From: Acidobacteriota bacterium
GTDB lineage: Bacteria; Acidobacteriota; Terriglobia; UBA7540
Direction: 5' to 3'
DNA length: 64,000 nt
Assembly: GCA_023474345.1 (NCBI GenBank)
Contig: JAMCXS010000031.1
Location: 1 to 64,000 of the forward strand
The position numbers were made by a program, and so were the translations under genes. The notes below the pieces were generated by a model. The model searched no databases and had not been told where the DNA came from. It saw nothing but the letters and a program-made list of their open reading frames with translations. Position 1 is the first letter of the stretch. Every line of letters starts with the position of its first letter. This document shows, piece after piece, positions 27,864-35,748 of this stretch.

Positions 27864-28529
27864 TTATGGTTCCTGGCTGCCTTCTGAGTGATCCACAGCA
27901 CTGAGCACGGTATCCAGAAAATAACTTTCCGGCAGAGCTCCCTCAACAGATTGTTCCTGATTGATGACGGTTTTGGGCACTGCCTGAACCCGGTACTCAG
28001 TGACAAGGTCAGGGAATTCCGTAGCCTCAATGCAGTCTGCCGTAATCAAATCGTTCTCCAAAGCAAATTGGTGGGCCAGGCGCACGGCCTGCGGGCAGTG
28101 AGGTCAAGTGGGAGTGACAAATACTTCCAGATGAAGCGGCTTAGTGACCTGCCGAAGCTTTTCCCTGCTTTCAGGGCCCAGCTCGGATTCCCCTTTGGAA
28201 ACGTCAAGGATCGCATCAAGCAGGGTTGCAAACTCATAACCCGCCGGCATTCCATAGAATCGTATTCCGTAATCTTTGCCGTTAAGAATTGCGGTGGCGG
28301 GAACCTTGTCCACACCGTATTCAGCGACCTTCTCCTTGTCGATAAGAAAGTCGTAGACCTCGAGCGTCAGCTTGTCCGAAAGGGCGGCAAGCTCTTCAAG
28401 GGCCTGTCGCGTCTCACGCCCGTATTCCAGGTTAAGCTCCTGAGTGAAATGGACAATTTTCACCGGAGCCACCATCGTGCTGAGCCGCTCGCGGATCTGG
28501 TTGGCAACATCTTCGCCAATTAATGCCAT
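27864..28529 (-). CDS. Two-domain disulfide oxidoreductase (PDO family) with in-frame TGA, probable selenoprotein
   Basis: Reading through one TGA gives 221 residues, the length of archaeal/bacterial protein disulfide oxidoreductases with two thioredoxin folds. ATG after AGAAGGAGA. N-terminal fold (about 1-120): EVYDFLIDKEKVAEYGVDKVPATAI with its cis-Pro, but no CxxC (HFTQELNLEYGRE instead). C-terminal fold (about 130-215): VFVTPT, then TGA (codon 142, 28104-28106), then PHCPQAVRLAHQFALEN and AVPKTVI. The family has VFVTPTCPYCP here, so the TGA replaces the first active-site Cys of CxxC, giving U-x-x-C. A small hairpin follows the TGA. The frame ends at TAA 27864. Alternatives are a Cys-to-stop mutation (one base from TGC) or a sequencing error. 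Last in a minus-strand series. Confidence 0.72.
28077..28106 (-). promoter_or_regulatory. Candidate bacterial SECIS element following the in-frame TGA
   Basis: On the minus strand, counting from the base after the TGA (28104-28106), CAGGC (nt 13-17) pairs with GCCTG (nt 23-27) around the loop CGTGC, placing a GU at nt 19-20. Bacterial SECIS hairpins sit immediately after UGA with the apical loop about 16-37 nt away and a G in the first two loop positions, so position and loop fit. The stem is only 5 bp with little lower support, so this is suggestive, not strong. Confidence 0.45.
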
Positions 28530-28700
28530 GTATTCTCCTTCTGTTCCCTTGTCTGAAAACCAATGTGGAAGTCTTCCCCACTCATTTGAGATGCACAGAA
28601 GGCGATTCAGGCTCAGCTAATTTGAGTGCCGACCCGTAACGGGACATCCGGGCCGGGCAACGCCGGCCTGGCAGGAGAGGCAGCCGCCGGCCTTGAACTT

Positions 28701-29870
28701 CTATTCCAAACGGCCGTATCGGCGGGCAGCGTCGCGAAAATGGATCAGGTTCTCCCACGGGGTCAATATCGAGGTGTTGCAACTCGAAGCAAAAATAAAC
28801 CGGCGTTTGTCACGCATCGACTCAAACAGGCGCCGCGTGTATTCGTCGATGCAGGCGCCGGCGTTCTGGCTAATCTCCAAATGGTGCGCGTCCATTCCGC
28901 CGTTGACAACAAAATCCTCAGAGCCTGCAAGCTTGCGCGCTTCGCCCAACGCGACGTCGCCCATCGGCGGAGGCGTGATCCCTTCCAGACAATCCACACC
29001 CGACTTACCCACCAAAGGCAACAGCGCGCGGTTGTGCCCACATGCGTGGACGACGAATTTCTTTCCCCGGCGGTGGATAATTTCGGCGGCCCGGGAAAAA
29101 AAGTCATGGCAATAATCCTTATAAAAATAAGGCGGGTAAAAGACGGAATCGAGATTGTCGAGTGAAACAAAAATTTCCGCTTCGGCATTGTCCACGATTT
29201 TGTCGAGAAGCGCCAGCGCCTTGCTCACATGAATCCGCCCGAGCGCCCGCATTTCTTCAGGATGATCCATCACGAACAGTGAAGCGTTTTCCGCGCCGGC
29301 CAGCCAGTGGAATGTCTTGAGAGGAGACTGGGTCAGGTGAACCATCACCACGCCGTCGTCGCCAACGCTTGCGACCCAGCGATGAAACTCGTCGGCATCG
29401 AATGTATATTCACACGACTCCAGCATGAACCGTACGGACGGATAGTCATCCCAGGATTTCCACCAGTATTCCGATGCAAAGTCCGCTCCGGCCTCTTTTG
29501 TGTATTCCCAGGTCTCCGTCAACGTCCCGTAAGGCGATACGAACTTTCGCCGGCATTTGTTCTTGCCCGCCGGATAGCGATTAAAGGAAGTCACCAAAGG
29601 TTGATCCCCTTCGGCTTCCCCGCTGTAGGTTTCTGTAAATTCGCCCGCCGTGTAAATTTCCCTTGTTGCTCCCTGGGTATCCCAACGGGCCAGAATGTCT
29701 GCGCCCAAATGGCGCAAGACGTCAAACGGATGATGCGCCTGGGCCACTTCAGCAGGCAATTGCCCATTGGCCAGGCGGTAGTAGAACCATTGGTAGATAT
29801 TCGGAGAAAAGGGAATAAAGTCCGGCTTCTCTCCATAGAAAGCAGCGAGAATGCGTTCTCTGCCCGTCAT
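28701..29870 (-). CDS. URO-D superfamily protein (uroporphyrinogen decarboxylase-like)
   Basis: A 389-residue TIM-barrel protein. RERILAAFYGEKPDFIPF is a typical N-terminus of this superfamily, which includes HemE and the methyltransferases MtaA and CmuA. FVVHACGHNRALLP holds an H-x-C pair of the zinc site used by the methyltransferase branch, and SSCNTSILTPWENL a later Cys. The absence of HemE hallmarks and these zinc-type residues favour a methyltransferase-like or uncharacterised member over haem synthesis, although hemB is in the same series. Start chosen at MTGRERI (29870); AAGG lies about 10 bases upstream. Confidence 0.75.
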   Translation of the reverse strand: MTGRERILAAFYGEKPDFIPFSPNIYQWFYYRLANGQLPAEVAQAHHPFDVLRHLGADILARWDTQGATREIYTAGEFTETYSGEAEGDQPLVTSFNRYPAGKNKCRRKFVSPYGTLTETWEYTKEAGADFASEYWWKSWDDYPSVRFMLESCEYTFDADEFHRWVASVGDDGVVMVHLTQSPLKTFHWLAGAENASLFVMDHPEEMRALGRIHVSKALALLDKIVDNAEAEIFVSLDNLDSVFYPPYFYKDYCHDFFSRAAEIIHRRGKKFVVHACGHNRALLPLVGKSGVDCLEGITPPPMGDVALGEARKLAGSEDFVVNGGMDAHHLEISQNAGACIDEYTRRLFESMRDKRRFIFASSCNTSILTPWENLIHFRDAARRYGRLE

Positions 29871-29945
29871 TATGGTAACCTTAAAGGAAAGATCAAATTG
29901 GGGCTCAAGGTTAAAATCCACACAGCGATAGCGAACAACGCCCGC

Positions 29946-32366
29946 TCAAGTTTTCAACTCCACGATGGTCGCTCCTGTCCCGCCCTCATTCCGAGGAGCA
30001 GGATAAAATTTCTCAACATGAGGGTGGGAAGCAAACATCTCATGAAGACTTCTGCGGAGAATCCCTTTCCCATGTCCGTGGATTACACGCAGCCTGAATC
30101 GCCCGGAAATGTAAGCTCGGTCAAGGAATTCATCCACTCGGGCAGCCGCTTCTTCCGCGCTGTTTCCGATGACGTTTATTTCATTCGCTACCTCACCAGG
30201 TGTTCCCTCAACCCGCACCACTGGCCACGCGCCGGTTGGCGCGGATTGAGGTGCCGGCTCCGATCTTCGCGCCACAACTGACGCCTTGTCTTTCTCGACC
30301 CGCAGGCGTAGCCTCCCGACCTCGACTTCAATCTGCCCGTTGTCCAGTATCGCAGTGACCGTGCCCGGCATGGCGAAATTCGGTACCTTCACATGGTCCC
30401 CAACCGCGATAGGAGCCTCTTCGGTCGGTTGCTCGCTCGAAGAAGACTCCGCCAGAACATCCAAAACCTGGGCGTTCCAATCTCCGCGAGTTTCCTGCTT
30501 CAAGGCCGCAACTTTGCGCTCAACGGTTTTCTTTAGCTTCGGAGCCAGAATCTGAGCCCGCAGGTCGGCCAGGGAGTCATCCCAGCGTTTTTGCATGTTG
30601 CGCAGTTCATTTTCCAGGCGCGAGTCAAGTTCCTGCAGCTTGGCGCGGCGCTCACGCTCAGACTGCCTCTCCATCTCGACAGCCCGGGCCTTAAGCTCTT
30701 CTTCATCGGAGCGCAACTTCGCCAGCCGCAATTCATAAGCAGCCTTTTGTTCGTGAAGTAACCGGAGCAGCGAAGAAGCCGCGGCCTCCTCGGACCCGAT
30801 GAGTTCGCGGGCTTTGGTCAAAATTTCGCCGGGAAGGCCCAGCCGGGCGGCAATCTCCAGGGCGCTTGAGTTGCCGGGCAAACCGATCAGCAGCCGGTAG
30901 GTCGGCTGGAGGGTTTCCTCGTCAAACTCCATGGCAGCATTCTCAGCTTCGCGAGTCTCGCTGGCGTAAGCCTTCAGACGCCCGTGGTGGGTGCTGACAA
31001 AAGTCATCGCGCCGGACTTGCGGAGCCACTCGAGGATGGCAATTGCTAGCGCCGCGCCCTCGCCGGGCTCGGTGCTGGAGCCAAGTTCGTCCAGCAAGAC
31101 GAGGTCATCCGAACCAACAATCTCTACCATCGCCCGGATGTTCGTGATGTGCGCGGAGAAGGTGCTCAAATTGGCCTGGATGGATTGCTGGTCCCCGATG
31201 TCCGCGAGCGCGCGCCGAAAGATCGGAAGCCGGGCTTCCGCCGCGGCGACCGGCAACCCGGCCTGGGCCATCAGGACGCTGATACCGATTGTTTTGAGCG
31301 CCACCGTCTTGCCGCCGGCGTTCGGCCCGCTGATGATCATAAGACTTTTAGGTTCCCGCAATTCCACGTTCAGCGGAACGGGCTTGTCTCCGCTTTTGGC
31401 AAGTGTTTTTTCGAGCAGAGGGTGGCGCACCTCAGCAAGCAAAAGCTCCCGCCGGTCTGTAAACTCGGGGAGGCAACAATCGTAGGCTCTCGAAAATTCA
31501 GCCTTGGCAAACACCACATCCAGTTCTCCCATGATCTCGACCGCCCCCAGCAGCTCACGGCGTTGCTCGCGGAGCTTTTCGGTAAATTCCCCCAGGATTC
31601 TCTGCGTTTCCGAGTACTCGCGGTCCTCAAGCTCAACCAGCTCATTGTTCATGGGAACGGTTTCAAGAGGTTCAAGAAAAACCGTGACTCCCGACGAGCT
31701 TGCCCCGTGGATTACTCCCGGCACCCGCCGCTTTTCCTCGGCCCGAACCGGAATCACCAACCGGTCGTTGCGCACCATCACCACCGCATCTTGCAGGACT
31801 TTGTCCCGGCTGAACTGCCGCATCAGGTTTTCAAGGGTCGATTGCACCTCCCCGCGCAAACGCTCAATCGCCCGCCGAATGCGGCCGAGCGCGGGACTTG
31901 CCGAAGAATCAAGATGGCCATCCGGATGGATTTTGCCATCGATCGCCGCCAGCAGCGGGCGGAAATCCTCGAGGCCCTCCGTCAGGGCTGCAAGGTTTGG
32001 AGAAATACTCTTGTCGAAACATTTCCTCAGCTCCTGCGCTCTGCGCGTCACCGCGAGAACACCTAATATTTCGCGCGCGGTGCAGGTGATTCCCTCAATG
32101 TGAAGCTTTTCGAGGATAGAATGAGGATCCTCCAGCCCGCCGAGCGACGGACGCTGGTTCTCCCGCAGATACTCTATGGCCTCGCGCACACGGTCCAGGG
32201 CCAGCTTGATCGCTTCGAAATCAGCTTGCGGCGCAAGCGCGGCAATCTGGCCTTCGCTGATGGGGCCGGACAAGAACTCACGCAGCAGTTCCTGAATCTC
32301 TCCGAATTCGAGCACACGACACGAGAACGAATCAACCGGGTTGGAAAAAGGATTGGTATCGTTCAT
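29946..32366 (-). CDS. mutS2: Endonuclease MutS2
   Basis: About 806 residues. A DNA-recombination or ribosome-rescue ATPase of the MutS family lacking the mismatch-recognition domain. Core and clamp are followed by the ATPase (about 320-510; Walker A ISGPNAGGKTVALKTIG, Walker B LVLLDELGSSTEPGEG), a coiled coil (about 540-630), a KOW-like segment (VGDHVKVPNFAMPGTVTAI) and a C-terminal Smr domain (about 735-806) with IHGHGKGILR. The first Smr motif, usually LDLRG or LDLHG, reads INVIG. Start uncertain: MNDTNPF at 32366 (no clear ribosome site) or TTG at 32399. It begins 43 bases after the LOG gene. Confidence 0.93.
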   Translation of the reverse strand: MNDTNPFSNPVDSFSCRVLEFGEIQELLREFLSGPISEGQIAALAPQADFEAIKLALDRVREAIEYLRENQRPSLGGLEDPHSILEKLHIEGITCTAREILGVLAVTRRAQELRKCFDKSISPNLAALTEGLEDFRPLLAAIDGKIHPDGHLDSSASPALGRIRRAIERLRGEVQSTLENLMRQFSRDKVLQDAVVMVRNDRLVIPVRAEEKRRVPGVIHGASSSGVTVFLEPLETVPMNNELVELEDREYSETQRILGEFTEKLREQRRELLGAVEIMGELDVVFAKAEFSRAYDCCLPEFTDRRELLLAEVRHPLLEKTLAKSGDKPVPLNVELREPKSLMIISGPNAGGKTVALKTIGISVLMAQAGLPVAAAEARLPIFRRALADIGDQQSIQANLSTFSAHITNIRAMVEIVGSDDLVLLDELGSSTEPGEGAALAIAILEWLRKSGAMTFVSTHHGRLKAYASETREAENAAMEFDEETLQPTYRLLIGLPGNSSALEIAARLGLPGEILTKARELIGSEEAAASSLLRLLHEQKAAYELRLAKLRSDEEELKARAVEMERQSERERRAKLQELDSRLENELRNMQKRWDDSLADLRAQILAPKLKKTVERKVAALKQETRGDWNAQVLDVLAESSSSEQPTEEAPIAVGDHVKVPNFAMPGTVTAILDNGQIEVEVGRLRLRVEKDKASVVARRSEPAPQSAPTGAWPVVRVEGTPGEVANEINVIGNSAEEAAARVDEFLDRAYISGRFRLRVIHGHGKGILRRSLHEMFASHPHVEKFYPAPRNEGGTGATIVELKT

Positions 32367-32408
32367 GGTTAAGAAGGCTGCAAGCCCCGGAATTACCAAG
32401 CCGCAGCG

Positions 32409-32966
32409 TTATAACTCGCCCGCCAGCCGGGCCACAGCTTCATCCACACTGTGAATCATGGTCACCAGATGCATAGCAGGCGGCCTTGTCTTTTTCGATC
32501 CGGAAGCTATCCGGCTTTCCTGCTCCAGGCAGCCGATCACCGGTTGCCAATAAGGAACCATTACCAGCAAAGGCCGTGGACCGCCGATGGATTTTGAAAG
32601 GGCGGACTTGTTCATCATCTCCCATACCAGCGCCAGTTCCACGAGGGTTCCGGTTCCACCCGGCAGGACAATGTAGGCATCGCCTCGATCAATCAGCGTC
32701 ATAAGACGCTCCATAAAAGAAGAGGTTCGGATCTCCTCGCTGATCCAACGGTTGGCGGACGCCGGCCATATCTTGCAGGTGACGCCCACGGTGTGTCCGC
32801 GAGCCTCCTGTGCTCCCTGCGCTGAGGCCTCCATCAGTCCACCATAACCGCCGTTACAAACGGCCAAGCCCGCCTCAGCAAGCAGTCTTCCCAAGCGCCT
32901 GGCCTGCTGATAAACTTCCGTCTCTTCGCTCGGAAGTGAACTGCCAAAAATTGTGACTGTTTTCAT
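32409..32966 (-). CDS. LOG family protein (putative lysine decarboxylase fold)
   Basis: A 185-residue Rossmann-fold protein of the LOG/TIGR00730 type. Characterised relatives are nucleotide 5'-monophosphate phosphoribohydrolases (cytokinin-activating enzymes), and some members bind other ligands. Motifs GGYGGLMEA and PGGTGTLVELALVWE match the family PGGxGTxxE. The start MKTVTIFGSS (32966) is the normal N-terminus; the in-frame extension to 33005 is probably not translated. It lies between dacB (56 bases) and mutS2 on the same strand. Confidence 0.88.
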   Translation of the reverse strand: MKTVTIFGSSLPSEETEVYQQARRLGRLLAEAGLAVCNGGYGGLMEASAQGAQEARGHTVGVTCKIWPASANRWISEEIRTSSFMERLMTLIDRGDAYIVLPGGTGTLVELALVWEMMNKSALSKSIGGPRPLLVMVPYWQPVIGCLEQESRIASGSKKTRPPAMHLVTMIHSVDEAVARLAGEL

Positions 32967-33022
32967 AAGAGCATGGCCCGGAGGAGGTTGGCTGCTACGG
33001 CACAAAGCTCCTCATGACATTT

Positions 33023-34618
33023 CTAACGCACCTTGCGCCCGTCTGCAAATTCCCGGTAGATCGTAAGCGCGATGCGGTCAATGGTCTTGGCCGCCACGGC
33101 TGAGGAAACCGCATAATCGTTCGCCACAATGACAAAAGCCAAGCGGTCTCCCGCAGGAAGGTCCATATACCCCGAGAGCGCATTCACGTGCTCCATGGAA
33201 CCTGTCTTCGCATGAATGCGCCCGCTTACAACCGTATTTTCAAAACGATCTGCAAGCGTGCCATCGACGCCCGCCACCGGCAGCGCGTCATAAAAATCCT
33301 TGAAATACCGTGAACCGGCCATGAATCCAAGCAGTTTGATCAAGGCGTCGGGAGTCACCAGATTATAGCGCGAAAGCCCGGACCCGTCAGCGAAACTCAC
33401 CTCAGCAGGAGGTATGTTAATCTTCTGCGCAAAATCATCCAGGATCTTTATCCCTGCTTCGAGACTTCCCTGCCCGGTAAGTTGCCGGGCCATGGTTCGC
33501 AGAAGCATCTCGGCATGCAAGTTCTGGCTGACCTTCAGCATGACCTTAATGTCGTCGCTCAGGGGCAAGGAATCATGCTCAGCCAGGATATAACGCGTTT
33601 GAGGCTCAGGAACGGGACCGGTACCGGCGGCCACCGCGTAAGGCATCTTTTGACGAACCACTACTTGTCCGTCCACCTTCACCCCCCGCTGCTCGAGGAG
33701 CCGGCGAAACATCTCTCCGATTAACCGCGGCGGACTCTGAATAGCTACATCTTCGTCAATCCCGGTGGAATCCAGAGGCACACGGCCCCAAACGTCGAGC
33801 TCCGTCGACCCGGGGGCTCGCTCCACCAGCACTTTAGCCCGCGTGCGGGATGACGCCGTCTTGACCCTGTTTTTGATCATGTAATAGTTGGACACAGGGC
33901 CCAGCGTAATTTGGGCGGGCGCTCCCACTGCGCTTCCGGGCCGGACGTGCAATTTCAGCGAGTTGTCGTTAAAGGCCAAGGCTGTAATTGGGGCGCCATA
34001 ACCCCACACTATGTCGTCGATTGCCCAATCGGGACCGTACGGTTGGTCAACGTAATAGCTGTCATCCGCAACGATGTCACCGGTAACCTCACGGATACCT
34101 TTGGCTACCACCTGGTCGGCGAGCTGCGCAAAATCCGCGTCGGCTGGCGAGCGAACTCGGGCCTTTAAGCAATAGGGGAGAACTCGACTGCCAAGATTCG
34201 GGTCGCCGCGCCCAACCAAAATCAGGCTGGGCACACGGCCCTCGGCATCCGGCGGAGCTGAGCTTTCGACGGTTGTTCGAAAGATGAAACCAGGGCCCAG
34301 CTTGCTGAGGGCAGCGGCTGCGGTGAACAGCTTCAAATTCGAAGCCGGTTGGAACAGGTGACGTGCGTTCCGGGCGTAAAGGAGCCTGCCATCGGGTAGC
34401 CGAACAACTTCGATACCCCAGAATCCCCGCCCCGCAGCGGTCGAGTGCAGGATGGCATTGATGCGGCTCGAAAGCGACCCGCTGTGGCTGGCCCGGGCTG
34501 TCGCCGGGAACAGCACGCAAGCGCTCAGGAGAACCAGGCACAAACATTGATACAAAAAACGGCGGCAACGGTCAGAAGGAATGCCCGCTAAGGATCGGTC
34601 AAAACGCCGCAGCCACAT
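33023..34618 (-). CDS. dacB: D-alanyl-D-alanine carboxypeptidase/endopeptidase (PBP4, class C)
   Basis: A periplasmic peptidoglycan hydrolase of about 531 residues. A basic N-terminus and a hydrophobic segment ending ATARAS form a signal peptide. The three penicillin-binding motifs are PASNLK (Ser-x-x-Lys nucleophile), SQN (in VSQNLHAEML) and HAKTGS (KTG). The segment between the first and second motif holds the extra domain typical of PBP4. Start: MWLRRFD at 34618 with AAAGAG upstream; a GTG at 34663 is an alternative. It begins 55 bases after hemB. Confidence 0.92.
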   Translation of the reverse strand: MWLRRFDRSLAGIPSDRCRRFLYQCLCLVLLSACVLFPATARASHSGSLSSRINAILHSTAAGRGFWGIEVVRLPDGRLLYARNARHLFQPASNLKLFTAAAALSKLGPGFIFRTTVESSAPPDAEGRVPSLILVGRGDPNLGSRVLPYCLKARVRSPADADFAQLADQVVAKGIREVTGDIVADDSYYVDQPYGPDWAIDDIVWGYGAPITALAFNDNSLKLHVRPGSAVGAPAQITLGPVSNYYMIKNRVKTASSRTRAKVLVERAPGSTELDVWGRVPLDSTGIDEDVAIQSPPRLIGEMFRRLLEQRGVKVDGQVVVRQKMPYAVAAGTGPVPEPQTRYILAEHDSLPLSDDIKVMLKVSQNLHAEMLLRTMARQLTGQGSLEAGIKILDDFAQKINIPPAEVSFADGSGLSRYNLVTPDALIKLLGFMAGSRYFKDFYDALPVAGVDGTLADRFENTVVSGRIHAKTGSMEHVNALSGYMDLPAGDRLAFVIVANDYAVSSAVAAKTIDRIALTIYREFADGRKVR

Positions 34619-34673
34619 CGGCTCTTTCAACTGCTGTATCCGGCAACTCGCTAATTCTCGCACGCGGACCCGC

Positions 34674-35648
34674 TCAACATGCCAGCCATCGCGCTACATC
34701 CTTGGCAAAATACGTCAGAATCATGTCCGCACCCGCACGCCGGATGGAAAGCAGACTCTCCATGACGATCCGCTTGCGGTCGATCCATCCCGCGCGAGCG
34801 GCCGCCTCAATCATTGAGAACTCACCGCTTACCTGATAAGCAGCAGTGGGCACATCAAACTCCTGACGCGCAAGCGCCAGAATATCGAGATAAGGAAGCG
34901 CGGGTTTCACCATGATGATATCAGCGCCTTCTTCGATATCCAGCGCAATCTCCCGCAGCGCCTCCCGCTGGTTAGCCGGGTCCATCTGATAGGACCGGCG
35001 GTCGCCAAACTTCGGCGCCGAATCCGCCGCCTCGCGGAAGGGTCCGTAAAAGGCCGAGGCGTACTTTGCCGAGTAAGCCAGAATAGGAACGTTGCTAAGC
35101 CCCTCGGAATCCAGGACTTCCCGAATTTTCCCCACCCGCCCATCCATCATGTCCGAGGGCGCAACGATGTCCGCGCCGGCTTGGGCCTGAGTCAATGCCG
35201 TTTTCCCCAGGAGCTCGAGCGTGGAGTCGTTATCGATCTCACCGTCCTTGACAAGGCCGCAATGTCCGTGGCTGGTATATTCATCCAGGCACGTATCGCA
35301 AATCACCAGGAGATCGGGCAGAACCTTTTTGATGCGCCTCACGGCCCTTTGAACGATTCCATCCGGGTCGTAGGCGCCGGAGCCCACCTCATCCTTGCTT
35401 TCCGGGATCCCAAACAGAATTACGGCGGGAACGCCAAGGTCCTGAACGGCCTTGCACTCTTCTGTCAACAAATCGCCAGACCAGCGATAGTTGCCGGGCA
35501 TCGAACCAATCTCGTCTTTAATACCCGTACCCGGGCAGACGAAAAGGGGATAGATCAGGGAGCGCGTTGAAAGGCGCGTCTCTTGCACCAGATTTCGCAA
35601 GGCCTCCGTGCGCCGCAAGCGCCGGGGGCGGTGAACTGGGAAAGCCAT
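34674..35648 (-). CDS. hemB: Delta-aminolevulinic acid dehydratase (porphobilinogen synthase)
   Basis: Condenses two aminolevulinate molecules to porphobilinogen in tetrapyrrole synthesis. 324 residues, the family norm. The Cys-rich metal site is visible in [15 protein letters not shown]. The two active-site lysines lie in [18 protein letters not shown] and [18 protein letters not shown] stands 7 bases before the ATG at 35648; the open frame runs 138 bases further with no family similarity. It follows lptD after a 100-base gap and precedes dacB. Confidence 0.95.
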   Translation of the reverse strand: MAFPVHRPRRLRRTEALRNLVQETRLSTRSLIYPLFVCPGTGIKDEIGSMPGNYRWSGDLLTEECKAVQDLGVPAVILFGIPESKDEVGSGAYDPDGIVQRAVRRIKKVLPDLLVICDTCLDEYTSHGHCGLVKDGEIDNDSTLELLGKTALTQAQAGADIVAPSDMMDGRVGKIREVLDSEGLSNVPILAYSAKYASAFYGPFREAADSAPKFGDRRSYQMDPANQREALREIALDIEEGADIIMVKPALPYLDILALARQEFDVPTAAYQVSGEFSMIEAAARAGWIDRKRIVMESLLSIRRAGADMILTYFAKDVARWLAC

Positions 35649-35748
35649 CACATTTCTCCTTGTAGCAGATCCAACCAAACCGTCAGCCGCCAGCGTTCCA
35701 TCTCCTGCAACCTGCGGAACGCCTCCCAATATTCTGGCGCAAGACGCA

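Noticed and set aside
28104-28529. Stand-alone 141-aa thioredoxin-like protein ending at the TGA
   Set aside because: It would end inside the C-terminal active site although the family sequence continues in frame; one read-through protein explains the sequence better.
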